Numbered from the stretch's first letter, positions 12,576 through 24,770 are shown. The stretch is 64,000 nt of DNA from Sequoia sempervirens (GCA_007258455.2 VDFB02254944.1:96019-160018); one strand, 5' to 3'. Program-made: numbers and translations. Notes: generated by a model from the sequence alone, not told the origin.

Positions 12576-15500
12576 ATGGTAAGTCACGGTTAGCCCTTCC
12601 ATCTGTTTGTGTGATAATTGAATCTTTCTAGGTTGATTGGTAGCCGTTTTTGGGTTGGCCTTTGCTTGGGTTATGACTTTGTATTTATAAAGTTAGGGCT
12701 TGACCCATCTTTTCGCAGTTTCATTACTCCCACTGTGCATGTTTTGTTTATCAATTGAGCATTGGATGCATCTTTGTAGTTACATTTGGGTAGGACTTTG
12801 CCTCCTAGGTGTGCCATTCGTTATTTTTTGTGAAGATTAGGGTTCCGGTTTAGTTGTCCAAATTTGCCAAGGTTTAGTAGGTTTATCGTGATTTTATGGT
12901 TCATGATTCAGTCCAACCCGCTCATACCTTGGGAAATCCCTGTGTGCTTCGACGGGTCATCTCGGTGATAGTGTTCTTTGAAATCTTAAGCTTACTCTAG
13001 TTTTCATGGCAGAAAGTTTAGTCATCAAATTAGGGCATCATTGTTTCGCTACGAAGATTAGTCATTTGAAGGCTTTGAAATTTGAATTCATGTGCATTTG
13101 AGGTCTTGCTTATTGGCGTCGATTTTGAGACCATTAGAATCCAGATAGAGAAGTTCACATGATCGTTTGATTAATGGTTCGCATGTTAACATTTCGTCGG
13201 GTTTCCGAGGTGTCCGTGAAATTCCTGCGCACCCGGATTTTCCCAATTTCGGCCAATTCCGTGGGGTATAGCGAATTATGGAGTATTTGAACTGTCAGCG
13301 GAAATCCGTCCTGTCCGGACTTTTCCAGTTTTCCTGCCTGGTTTCATTTCTTTCGATTTCCGAAGTTAGGGGTAATGGAGTAAAGGCTAAATGCTGATTT
13401 CTTATTGCTAATGGAATGAATTTCATGATAATCTTATAATCTTTTATTTGTACTAACGATTTATTTGGCGCATGATGTCTTGGTAGCAGGAATCCGTCTG
13501 GGTCGGATTTCTCTGAAATTCCACCCCGACTAGATTATCCCGATTTACCTTGTTTTCCCAGATTGCTTTATTTTTCTAGATTTTCAAGGATTGATGATTT
13601 GTGATGGATCTCAATGGATTTATATGATTTTATGCTGACCTTTGAATTGGAATATGTATGATAATTGGATACTCATGACGTCCTTTTGTAAATGCAGGCC
13701 GAATCAAGCAAGTCTACTACAGGAAAATCTAAGGGGGACATGGAAGGGTCCTCCTTTCAGAGGCAGAAAGACTAAGATTGGATACCAAGACTCAACTGCC
13801 TGATAGCAAGGTATCCTCTGTGTGGTCTGAGGTTTCAGGCACCAATGTTGGAGCATGGAGATATGAGGAGTTCAAAGAGAGAACAGCTCAGAAGGATCTA
13901 TCGGTCTTAAGACAAGGAATGATGAAGTCCGGACTAGTCCATGTGGCATGGTTCCCTCCTGCAATCCAGTGCTATGAGTTAATACTTGAGTGTGCCCGGC
14001 AATATGACTTCGACATACAAAGGGTTGTGAGCACTGAGGGGAGAGTCTTGGCAAATTTCAATCATGTTTCCATTGCTCAAGCTTTCGACATGCCGGATTT
14101 TCCTTCTGTGTGCGCCTTAAACATGGATCTAGCTAGAACCTACTATGAGAATGAGCCCACCAAAGCTCAACAAATGATTAATTCCTAGTTGGAGAAGCCA
14201 AAGTCACACTACTCCAAGCTACCCAAGCAATTGCATAGGATTAAATTCAGGTCATATATATACGATGCAATCACATTCCTGAGCAGGGTAGCAGGTTTGA
14301 GAAGTGCTGGGGTGTTGGAAAACTGGATGGTCCATGTGATCAACAAAATTGAACAAGGAACCAATTACCATTGGGCAGGACTTATCGGTGTTGTAATTGA
14401 TAGACAACTGAGGGATGTCCTAGAAACAAAGAAGTTCACCATGTCTTCTTATGTAATGTATGTGTTGGCTAGATTCTACCCATACAAGGGTTTGAATCCA
14501 CAGGGGACATTTGGACAAGATATAGTCTATGAGATATACCCAGAATTACACTTAGGACATCATAACTACAGAAGAGCCAATGATGCATTCACAATGCATA
14601 TCACTGGGATGCTTCAAAATACAGAGCATGTGAGACTGTCGAATGGAGTGAAGGGATTGATAAAGAAATATGGAGCCTAGTTCATTCAGTTTCCCACCTT
14701 CTCTTACATCAGAATTGACGAATGCCCGACTACTCCATACAGGTTACCTAGGTACCCTACTGATCATATTGTGTTATTGGAAGTGGTTAGACAGATATGT
14801 GAATTTGATGCAGTTGTCAAAAAGGAAAAGCATAAAATAGGTTTTGGTGGGGATTTCCCTCTTGGAATTGGCGTGGCAGAGGTGTGCCCTTCCATCCAAT
14901 CAGCACATGCGGCAAAGGATGAATTGGCAGCTCATGGGTTTTCCTTCCACTCCAAAAGGAAAAATTTTGATATCACTGAGGAAGCACAGAAGAAGGCCAC
15001 CAAAGAATACCACCACAAGGATGACCTAGAAGACTGTTGGGCCAATATCAAAGATGATTTTGAGGCAAGGAAGAAAAGGTACTCTAGGCTTCCTGTTGAT
15101 GTGATTAGGCAATACAATGTCAGGTTAATCCCTGACCAGCTAGAGGATGATGGAAACCTGGTGCAAGATCATGCCTATGAGTCTGTTAAGGATAGATCAA
15201 TTGGAGAGATAAACTGGAATGATGATGAGGTAACTGAATTGGAAGATCTGATGGTACTAGTTATGAAATTTACTACTTCATGGTTGAAACACAAGGTTTG
15301 GGAGTTGGAAAGTTAGAAGGTACCCTGTACCTTTGATTTGATGGGAAACCTCAATCCTATGTCCACTTCAGAAGAATCTGGGGAAGATGACTCAAAAGGG
15401 AAAACTAAAGATAGCTCACCCTTCAAAATAAAAATCAGAGGCCCTAAAGAAAGTGAGCCAGAACCAAAAAGAAAACCAAAAGGAAAGAAAAGAAGTCGAG

Positions 15501-17293
15501 CCTTGAAATTAGGCAAGTCTTCTGAAGAAGAGGAAATGGAAAAAGCAGAAGGAGAAGATGCTCCTCCACCGCCAAAGAAGACAAGGACAACTAGGGTTTC
15601 AAAGAAGAAGGGTCAGGATACCTCTAAAGATGAGACTTTGATTGTTGATGTGGAGAGTTTAGGGGAAAAGACAAAGGTTTATTCGAGGAGATCAAGGACT
15701 CCATCCCCTAAGGAAACTGTACAAAAGATGGATCCTTCTCCGAAGGCACCAGTTGTGGAGCAACCCAAGGCTACTTCCCCTTCACCAAGCATGCCTGAAC
15801 AAGAGACTCTTGAGGAACATGAGACTAGTGGAGAGGCATAACCTTTCAAGGAAGGAGAGCTTTTTGGTGAGGCCGTTGAGCTTGGGGTTGAGGAGGTAGA
15901 AAGACACCCTTCTCCATTAGTGCAATATGAGGATTCTCTAGAGAATAGCAAAGGAGACGGATCACCTGAAAAGGAGAATATGCCTGTTAGGACCCCATCA
16001 CCGGTGCAAGAAGAGGAGATTGAAATAGGTGATCAAGGTGAACAGTCTCCTAAGAAAGGAAAAGATGAAACACTGGAAAAACATGAAGAGGTGAAGACAG
16101 ATGAAATCCGGGTAGAACCTGCTGTCCCGGATTGGTTAGAAAAGGAGATCACAAGAAAGAAACAGGTTGTTGTTGAAGACACTCCTCTGGATTGGGATGA
16201 GATGTTATCCAAGATTGGCAAAGGGAAGAAGAAAAAGATGGCCAAGATAGTTTCAAGAATAGAAAGGGATGAAGTGAATAACAAAGTTATTCATATTGCC
16301 ACTCCTGCTGCTGATAAGAGTAAAGAAGAGGTCACCGGAAAGGATTACAATGTGCAGACCATCAAACTTGGGCCAGCTTCTGTAGAACAGGACATTGAGG
16401 AGTATGAGGGGTCTAGTGCAGTAATAATTGGGAGACTAAGGAAAGAAACTCAGACCAAACATGAGCTTAGGAAGGAAAATGAGAGGCTTAGGAAGTGCTT
16501 GGAGGATGTAATGAAGCCTTTGCAATCTCTCCACCCTTCTTCTTTTGTTACTCCTAGTTTCTTGCCGAAGGAAACTATTTCTGAGATTGAAAAGATGAAG
16601 ACTTCTACCCAGACTGCAATGGATTGGTTGAAGAATGTGCGAGTAAAATGAGATAATGCAATAAAGGATGTCCTTTCAGTTGGAAAAGATGCAGTCATAG
16701 CCAAGGATTTTTTAGAGCATGTGCTATCCCAGGACAAGGAGGATATTGACCTTCTGTTGCAAAAATCCAGAGTGGTCATAGAATATGGTAAAGATCAATT
16801 GGCTGTGGATGGGATTCTTCCTTCCTCTAGACTTGATGAGCCTTGGGAATGGTTTGAGGCTTTGCAGATTTGGCAGAAGGCCATGAGGAAGATTCAAAAA
16901 TGAAAGAAATTAATAGATAGTGATTTAACTGGTGTCTATGAGGGGTGCATTGCATTTTTTGAGATCATGGTTGGCAGGAGGAAAATTGCTCCTAAGTATC
17001 TGAACCTGGAACAACTAAGGGAATGGTGGCATGATGTATACACCCCAGATTCTGAGAATGTCATAACAGGGCACCAGTTGGATGATGCAGCAACCTATTT
17101 GGCAGTGATGGATAAGTATCAAGCCCACAAGGATGATTGGAATAAAACTGTTGAACAGTCAAAAGAGGAGATTGGTTCCATTGAATGTCGACTTAGGATC
17201 TTGCCTTTGCCACCTGTCACCGAGCTAGATAAAGTATTTTTGAAGGTTCAGGGATCATTGGCCCAGAGTAAGGATAAGGGAGGCGGTAGTTAA
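12576..17293 (+). pseudogene. Copy B: intron-containing copy of the protein of about 1,200 aa
   Basis: The inferred first coding exon ends with ATG at 12,576-12,578, directly followed by the perfect donor GTAAGT. The acceptor TGCAG at 13,693-13,697 joins ATG to GCC GAA TCA AGC AAG. Near 13,752-13,757 a 1-nt deletion relative to copy A shifts the frame, which then stays constant (from 13,778) to TAA at 17,291-17,293. In-frame stops occur at 14,186 (TAG for Trp), 14,678 (TAG for Trp), 15,314, 15,839 (TAA where A has GAA), 16,649 (TGA where A has GGA) and 16,901. Domain order matches copy A: N-terminal domain, acidic and basic middle with PPPPKKTRTTRVSKKK, coiled coil, and a C-terminal domain with EPWEWFEALQ. 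It is non-functional as it stands. Function is unknown. Confidence 0.75.
12579..13697 (+). other. Predicted intron of copy B
   Basis: 1,119 bp bounded by GTAAGT and TGCAG, separating the ATG from the second codon. The 3' part is conserved in copy A (1-266). It contains more near-copies of the GGATTTTCCC-type motif found in the leader. Retention of an intron in two copies argues against simple reverse transcription of a spliced mRNA. It is predicted from sequence only. Confidence 0.55.
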
Positions 17294-18384
17294 TGCCCAT
17301 TTTGAAGATTTGTGCTTCCCTATTATTAAAGGGCATGTGTTGATCCGAGCTACATTGGGGAATGTGTCTAGGCTAACCTTGATGATGTATCAGCATTTAA
17401 TGTGTGCCTAATTTTGAAATTCCTAAGGCCGACTTGTTTTGGTTGATTTATTTTTGTAAATGTTTGGTTGGGCTGACATGTCTTGAGAATTTGCTATAAA
17501 GGGCATTCTTGCCTCATTGTAAGGGTTAGCTAGGAAAAAAAATAATAGAGACAAGTAGGAGTGGAAAAGAGCTAAGAGCATCTTGTAGTAGAAGTAGTAG
17601 TCAATTTCTTGAAGCAAATATTGTAACAGAACAGTGGAATTGTTGCAGCATTTTGATGATCTAATACAATTGAAGACATTATGGTTTTCCTTGTGACATC
17701 TCTTGTGTTAGTTTATCTTGCATGGTTCCTATTGTTTCATCTTTCAAATTGCTTAAAGATTTGTGATTTAGTGTTTTAGAGTTGGATTAGTTTGGTGAGT
17801 GATGTACATGATTTCGTATTTGGAATGTTTGTAGCAATCTCTGGTATATACTCCTAGTAATTATCTGATTGTAGTAGGCTGGTGAAGTCAACCTGGACCA
17901 TATATCTATTTTGTGCTTAGTTTGATTGTGGATGAATATCTATGATTTGAAAATCTATATACCTTAGAAGATTGCATCGTTCTTGTAATATTGCATTGTG
18001 GGTTGATCAAGAATTGGTTACTTGAGATTGGTCCATTCTAGATAGTTGTCATTGGCATTGTTCATTCTAGGAATAGTTTAGATCTTATCATATCTCCGCA
18101 CCCTTATCTTTTGTTGTTTCTTTATTATCTGGTTAGATTTAGGACTTGAGATCATCATATTGTAAGATTTGATAAATTGGAAAGATACAGTTTGCTTGTA
18201 GTAAGGTCCGATTGTGATTACCAGCATTTCACATATTATCTGAGTTGTTTATGCATCGTCATGACCTGACACCCGAGAGACCTTGAGGTGATTTTCAGTA
18301 ATTTATTGTTGAGAATAACCTTTCAAGAGAGATAGAATATTGCATTTTGTTTGAGTTGTTGCTGTGTAGAAAACGCCATCAACA
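17294..18384 (+). other. 3' flank (UTR-like) of copy B
   Basis: About 1,091 bp colinear with the 3' flank of copy A, ending at CGCCATCAACA. Sequence similarity to A is lost immediately afterwards, which marks the edge of the duplicated unit. Confidence 0.6.
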
Positions 18385-20192
18385 TGTCCTACACCACCCT
18401 TTTACTCTAAGATCAACTCTACACCTTTTTTTTCTTTTATGTTTGTTGAATGATGTAATTACATGAATGCAAAATGATTATGATGCTTTGTGTTAAATGT
18501 AGGTTCCACTTACATATTTTGTGTGCATGTGTTTAGGTTTCTAAATACAAATCTAGCAACAACATAAAGAAAAATAAAACTATTCATCCAAATATATATT
18601 TTTTAATCTAGTTGCTAGTTTAATTTTCATCTTTTCTACTTTAGCATGTATGGTTCATGTAGTTTACATGCACACTAAAGTGGGGGGAAAATATAGAGAA
18701 AAAATTTGCATGCTTTACCCTTTTCCCCACTCATTTTACACTCACTTTTGGCTTTTACTAAGATATTCTAACTTGTTTCTTATTTCAATATATTTTAAAC
18801 ATAAACTAACTAAATCTAAAAAAAACCATCATCCTTCAATGTTTTAGCCTCACTACTTTATACTTGTATTGAATCATACATGTTCCCTCATTCTATACTA
18901 GATCACAAGTGTAATAGTTTCTATTAGAAATGCCTTGTGATGATTCCTCCAAATTTAAACATGATTTTTGGTTATCCCAAGTTGACTCTTGTGCAAAATT
19001 ATGCTATCACTTGTCAAATTGCACTCCAAAACATTTGAATTTAGTGGCTAGGATGCCATATAAAAATACTTGAGCCCTATGGTATTGGTTGAAAATTAGT
19101 TTAATATGAAATCATCTAATGATTATAAAGTAGCAACATTCAACAATTACATCAATCATGGATGGATAATACACCTATGAATTCTTCCTTGTGTGCATTT
19201 TATGTCTTCTAACATTATGAAATCAACACTAGGGTTTGACTAGGATTCAAGGAAGTTTCATATGTATTATTCTTAGAACAAATTCACAAAGATTATCATT
19301 AGCATGACCACTATTCCAAAAGTAGATGTATTCACAAGTGTTTATATTTTAGAATTTTGTGACAATATATGATGAAATCATGGTAGATTGGATAATATCA
19401 TGCCAACATATGACTAAATCATATGTGATTAGATCTAGACACAAACAAGAGGTTAGAGATGGGTTTGTGATAGAGTTTATAAAGTAGAGATCCAATTTTA
19501 AAATTTTAGATCCGGTCATTGAAGATCTTGCATAGCTACATCTTTGGCATTGATAAATCCACTTATACAAAATATTTAAGCATGTTATATCCTCTTATTT
19601 ATTCAATCTCATCTCTAATATATTTAAGGATTTATTATATTAATTAATTTATTAATTTATTTATATTTGAGATATATTTGAAGGATATGCTTATTTCCTC
19701 TATAATTATATTAATAAATTCAAATAATATCATACTAATAATTTAACATATAAATATACATATAGATGAATTTAATAATAAATCTTAAATTTTATTATAT
19801 AAATTATTAAAATTGTAAGTAGAAATAATATTGAAATCAAAATAACAAAATAAATTTAAATCTAAGAGTCCATGATGGCTTTCTTTGATTATTTAATAGG
19901 AAGAAAATAGAGCTAAAAAATATATAGCCTTATAGTTTTCAAATCCAATGAAGATATAAGACAAAAAATAAAAAATAAAAAGATTATTTATCCAAGTTTT
20001 CAAATACATGAGAATAAGGAAAAAAGTATAGTCCCATAAATGTGCAACTTAGTATCCTATCTTACCTAAGTAATTAAAATAAATTCAACCTAAATAAGCT
20101 TAAATAACATAAACAAAGGAATATGTTCTTCAAGTTCATAAATAAAAATAATAATTATATAGTAAGATGGCAATCTATTAACCTCACATTCA
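18385..20192. other. AT-rich spacer, no gene
   Basis: No ORF with a recognisable domain. A purine run GTGGGGGGAAAA near 18,680 resembles a polypurine tract, but no LTR start could be placed next to it. The rest is AT-rich and increasingly so from 19,600. Confidence 0.4.
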
Positions 20193-20208
20193 ATGTGTGT
20201 GTGTATAT

Positions 20209-20246
20209 ATGTATATGTATATGTATATATACATATACATATACAT
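20209..20246. repeat. Perfect 38-bp AT/GT palindrome
   Basis: ATGTATATGTATATGTATA is followed immediately by its exact reverse complement (19 + 19 bp, no loop). It sits inside a TG/TA microsatellite exactly where repeat R copy 2 begins. Confidence 0.85.
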
Positions 20247-20925
20247 GGTATTATTATGTCTATCATTTTGCATGATTATATTATACATGATATGTTTTCA
20301 TACTTATACACTTTTGTGCTCACAAATTTTATCTTTACTATGACACTTGTCCTTGCACTTGGAGGAAATATGTATTCTCATTTCATAGGGATTTCATACA
20401 TTATGTTTTTTCTATACAATAGGGCCAACATTTTTATATGTGATTATTTTACACTCTTCCCTCCTTAAATAGAATCCATAAATGATGTCATGCAACCAAT
20501 ATGAGGGGAGACATACATTCCAAAATTTATATTTAATTACACATAAAAATGACTAAAACAACACCTTCATGAGTCATAAACCATTATCAAGACACACAGT
20601 TAAAATGGCGCCTTCATGGGTCCTATCCCTATGTTGACATTGACATATGTTCTAATTAAAGAAACATCTTCATGGGTCTTAGATTGGCCCCTTTTGGATA
20701 AAATTGACACCTACATATTATTAGTGTGAACAAAGATATTACCCAACTGATTCACCATATAGATCCTATTCACAGATGTAGTTCACATGTTAAGTTTACT
20801 TAGGGATTTAGGAATCTTTCTAGAAGTCTCTAGTACACATCTTATCTTTTAGTTGTCTCGTGACATAAGATTTATACACTTGGTACAATCTTGTCTTCTC
20901 ATATCTCTCAACTTTAATTAATAAG
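20247..20925 (+). repeat. Dispersed repeat R, copy 2
   Basis: Second copy of the 10,523-11,205 block with the same order of landmarks, including GAGGGGAGACATACATTC and the LTR-like tail (GATTCACCATATAG, CATGTTAAGTTTACTTAG). It ends within the LTR-like part near 20,920 and is followed by very AT-rich sequence. Confidence 0.55.
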
Positions 20926-22308
20926 TTATTAAGATTATGTAAATTAATAGTTTATAATTTTTTTATATAGATATAATTTGTAATATTTATAAATTATATA
21001 TATATATATATATAATTATAATTATAATTATATTTTTATTATAATTAATAAATAACATTTTATCTTAATGTGAATTACAAATAAAATCTTTTTATAATAT
21101 TTTTAACATAAATTATGAAGTTCAATATCTAATATGTAATATTTTTTTATAATTCTAATTAATTTTATTTAGTATTGATTTTTTAATTGGTAATAATATA
21201 AATCTAATACTTACATTTCACTATAACATGTTTTTCTCTATATATATTAAAAATATTTTTTCCTATTTTTAAAAGAATTTTTTTTTTTTTTTTAAATCTT
21301 AGTGTTTCAAATAGAGGTTATTATTTTTGTAATGTACATATGATAATTATAAAATTAAAAATTATAATATTAAAATAACATACTATATCTGTTGAAAATC
21401 TAACATTGGGGCCCAAGGATTATGTACATGTAAGATTTTGTCCTTAGATGACTTCATTTGTCCTGAGACAAACTTACATGTTTGCTAGCATGTAGATATG
21501 GACAAAGGATATTGTGTTAAAGGCTCCACAAAGGGGTTTTAATTTAAGTGTGGTTCAATCAAGGGAGAGGGTTAGATCTAACCCCCTTATGCTTAACTTG
21601 AAACCCCCCTACTTAGATCAAACCACCCACCCCCTCCAAACATTTTTTAATCTTGCTATTATTTTAGGGGGAAATTAGGGTTGGCCCACTAGTGGGACAC
21701 ATTATTGTGTTTCAGCTAATTATATAGGAAACCACTTTTTTGTATTGAAAAAATTCTAAGAGTTTACATCATGTATAGAAAATATTGCAATCATGGCTAA
21801 CAAAGTTTGAAACATTATCTGACAACATAACCAACATAGAGCAAAAATGAAGATAATTATTCTTCAATAATATGTGTGGAACTTTTTTAATAGAAATCTT
21901 TTGAGTTGCTTAATGAACATTATGAATGTAATAGAGGATTGATTGGTTGATCCTTTCATCATTCAAAAGGAATATTCTTATGGAGTTCATGAGATTAATC
22001 TCATATGTGATTATTTTGACGTGTTTGTAGAAACCTTGTTGAGTGGACTACAATTTATTGATATGGTTTTAAACCTACTGCATTTATTGTGTTAACTCCT
22101 TGAATTAGAAAGTATACTACACAAGATTGAACAATTTTTCCATTCAAAAAATTATGTTAGCTCATAATTTTTTTAATGACAAATGAGAACAAACGTTACT
22201 AAAATAGACATACACGATTATTTTCATAAATGTTTGGTAATTAACTACCTATTTGAAAAATTAAATTACCATTAATATATCAATTCCCAATAAAACATCT
22301 TCTTAGAC
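20926..22308. other. AT-rich spacer; possible old LTR fragment near 21,389
   Basis: Contains (TA)n near 20,996-21,015 and a poly-T run at about 21,280. The segment from about 21,389 starts with TGTTGAAAATC, has purine and pyrimidine blocks, and reaches a TATA-like ATTATATAGGAAACC at about 21,720, an order typical of copia-type LTRs. No second LTR, primer site or coding remnant was found, so this stays a suggestion. Confidence 0.25.
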
Positions 22309-22618
22309 GAAATGACAACAAACAATAGTAAAAAATTCTTTCTAAACAATATCACATGTGTGTTTGTCAATAATATCTAGTCCCAAATATGTGCTCAATA
22401 GTCCCAAGTAAGGACTTCAATGGACCTAGGTTCGATTAGAGCTAGTGGAAACAAATTTTAGAAGAAATGACAACAAATAATAGTAAAAAAGTCTTTCTTT
22501 AAAGCAATATCCCATGTGTGTTTGTCAATAATATCTAGTCCCAAATATGTGCTCAATAGTCTTGAGTTAGGGCTTCAATGGAACTAGGTTTGATTGGAGC
22601 TAGTGGAAACAAATTCTA
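22309..22618 (+). repeat. Two-copy tandem duplication, 155-bp unit
   Basis: Unit 1 starts at 22,309 (GAAATGACAACAAACAATAG) and unit 2 at 22,464 (GAAATGACAACAAATAATAG). Both contain TGTGTTTGTCAATAATATCT and end in GAGCTAGTGGAAACAAATT. No ORF is involved. Confidence 0.8.
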
Positions 22619-23568
22619 TCACTAATAGAGAGCTTAAAATGAAAGAAGTTCTAAGATAAGACTTGGGCGATGACATTGACCTTAAAGCACCAAAATGTCT
22701 TACTGATTTTGAACAAGTGACACTACTAAACTTACAATTCCATGATTTTGAACAAGTAACACCACTAAACTTACAATTACATTACTAATGAGCCCATGAA
22801 GGAGAAAATTAGTGAAGAATTACAAATACATGGTCAAATGTCTATGATTAAGCTAGTGCCAAACCTTAAAAAAGTTGAGTCCAATGTCCATCATTAACTT
22901 AGTGCCAATCCTTAAAAAAGTTAAGTGATCATATCAGCAAGTCAAGGCAAAAAAGAGAGGCGATCATGCTAAGAGATCAGGCGATCATACTAAGAGATCC
23001 ATATCTCTTGTGTAGGCCAATTTGTGCCTGCCAAGAAATTGCATGAAGAGCACTGAAATCCCAAAAATCTTTGAAGATTTCACACTTTTAAAAAAAGGAG
23101 GAAGACTTGAAACCTTTTGGAGGTTGATTACCCATTGAATGCCATTAAAGGGAACAAGAGGTGGAGAAGCCAACCGACCCACTAGTAGGTCCACCACCTG
23201 CTTCCATTGTACCTAAAATTGGCTTCTACAAAGAGTTACGGTCTCCGAAAGCGATGCTCTGGAACCCAGTCAGGAATCTTGTAAGTGTACGGTAGTACAA
23301 GTGAACAGTGGGGTTTTTTGGCGCTAATCTTTGTCTGGATCCAAATTCGGCGCCGGGTCGCCCACCCGCCATCATACTGTGCCAATGCAGCCTTTGGGTA
23401 GTCAGACGACCCGGCGGGTCCTGAAGTCAGTCCGTTCCAGAGAGGTGTGCTATTAAATTTGGCAGTATTAAATGGGGGCCCGAGTATAAAAACGATGGTT
23501 TTTGGGTTACCATCCGTAGACAAGTTAAAAGGAAAAAGTTCTGACGGGCAGGCCTGGAATTTGACCGC
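22619..23568. other. Spacer with small direct repeats, then an unusually GC-rich patch
   Basis: A 39-bp duplication (GATTTTGAACAAGTGACACT type) lies at 22,704-22,782. From about 23,230 to 23,580 the sequence is strikingly GC-richer than its neighbours, with GGCGCCGGGTCGCC and GACCCGGCGGGTCC. Open frames on either strand (for example 23,236-23,571 minus) lack recognisable domains. It may be the terminal region of the adjacent transposon relic. Confidence 0.35.
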
Positions 23569-24010
23569 CACCCCTGCCTGTCATATGAAAAATTTGTGAC
23601 GGTTTGTTTACGTTTTATGAAAAAAATTAACTGTCAAAAAATATTTAATTTATATTTTTTTTTTATATAAAATCTTTTATATTAAAATATTATTGATTTT
23701 ATTAATCATACATATTAAATATAATTTTTTTTTAATAAATTTCTATTTTTAATAACACAAGTAATTTAATTTTTTAAAATATTATGTATCATATAAATTA
23801 ATTAAATATTTTTTATAGGAATCATACTTCTTAAAAATACCAAATAAACAATAAAAAATATGATAATTTGATACAAACTTTCATTATATAATTTGCATAT
23901 ATTTAAACACAAAAAAAACAAAGAAAGGAACTATTTTCTTTTATTATTTTTAAATTGAGATGCAAAAATTAATGATGCATTACATAGAAAATAAACAAAA
24001 ATAAATGTTA

Positions 24011-24205
24011 TCAAAGGTCAAGAACTCTTCTTGACTTTGTATTCTTCCATATTTGATATACTTTATTCCAATTTACATCATTTTCTTGAGGTCCATTTAA
24101 AGACACTCTTATTAATGCATCCAATGTATCCAAACCCAACTTTGACTTTCTAACATCTTTGATGATGTTTCGTTTTGAAAATCCTCTTTCACAATCAACA
24201 GTACT
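24011..24205 (-). pseudogene. hAT transposase C-terminal dimerisation domain fragment
   Basis: Read on the minus strand from 24,205, the frame gives STVDCERGFSKRN, continues through a Lys/Arg helix, LGLDTLDALIRVSLNGP and VNWNKVYQIWKN, and ends at TGA (24,013-24,011). The CERGFS...LxxL(M/I)xxxxNGP pattern is characteristic of the hAT family C-terminal dimerisation region of plant transposases. Only the last 64 codons are preserved; a TAA sits directly upstream of the Ser codon. The N-terminal zinc finger and catalytic core are not recognisable upstream. Low-GC codon use matches the surroundings. Confidence 0.8.
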
Positions 24206-24329
24206 TTAATTTGTTTTGTTGATTGATTCCTAAAATTGTAAAATTGCAATGAACAATTTAATTTAATATTTAACTAGAATAAGTTGACTATAAATTAATT
24301 TATTGATTTCATATGTGGAAATATCATAA

Positions 24330-24770
24330 AACACATTTAAATAGCAATTTCAAATCTATCAAAAAATAATTATATAAAATTAAAAATAGTTCAATCCCCA
24401 AATTGTTCTATCTAAAATCATATTTAAATATCAATTTCAAACCTATCTAAAATAATTATATAAAATTAAAAATAGTTTAATCCTTATTCAAGGCATTATC
24501 TAAAATTTCAACATGCTCACCAATAAAACACAACTATTGTATTATCTTGAAAAATATCAAAGCTGATGAATCGCCTATAAAAAACAATTCTTTAAGGACA
24601 CTGTTGTATTATCTTGAAAAAAATCAAATCGCTTGTAAAAAAAATTCTTAAAAAAAATTCTTTAAGGAATCTATTGTATTATCTTGAAACAAATCAAAGA
24701 TGGTGAATCGCCTGTAAAAAAAATCCTTTAAGGAATCTGTGAATCACCTGTAAAAAAAAATGTTTAATCC
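24330..24770. repeat. Imperfect tandem repeats inside the hAT relic
   Basis: A unit containing ATAATTATATAAAATTAAAA is present twice (about 24,345-24,400 and 24,440-24,485). A second type, TTGTATTATCTTGAAA followed by an A-run and CTTTAAGGA, recurs at about 24,537, 24,603 and 24,669, with partial copies after that. It is non-coding. Confidence 0.55.

Noticed and set aside
17338..18384. The 3' flank of copy B as a 1.05-kb LTR (TGTTGA...CAACA ends)
   Set aside because: No similar sequence exists upstream of copy B, there is no primer site, and the corresponding start in copy A reads TGCTTGG.
20193..21020. CRISPR-like or centromeric satellite array in the AT-rich repeats
   Set aside because: These are simple TA/TG microsatellites without regular unit and spacer structure; plant nuclear context also excludes CRISPR.
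23236..23571. 111-codon minus-strand ORF as a host gene
   Set aside because: It sits in the GC-rich flank of the hAT relic, lacks a domain, and reads like translated non-coding GC-rich sequence.
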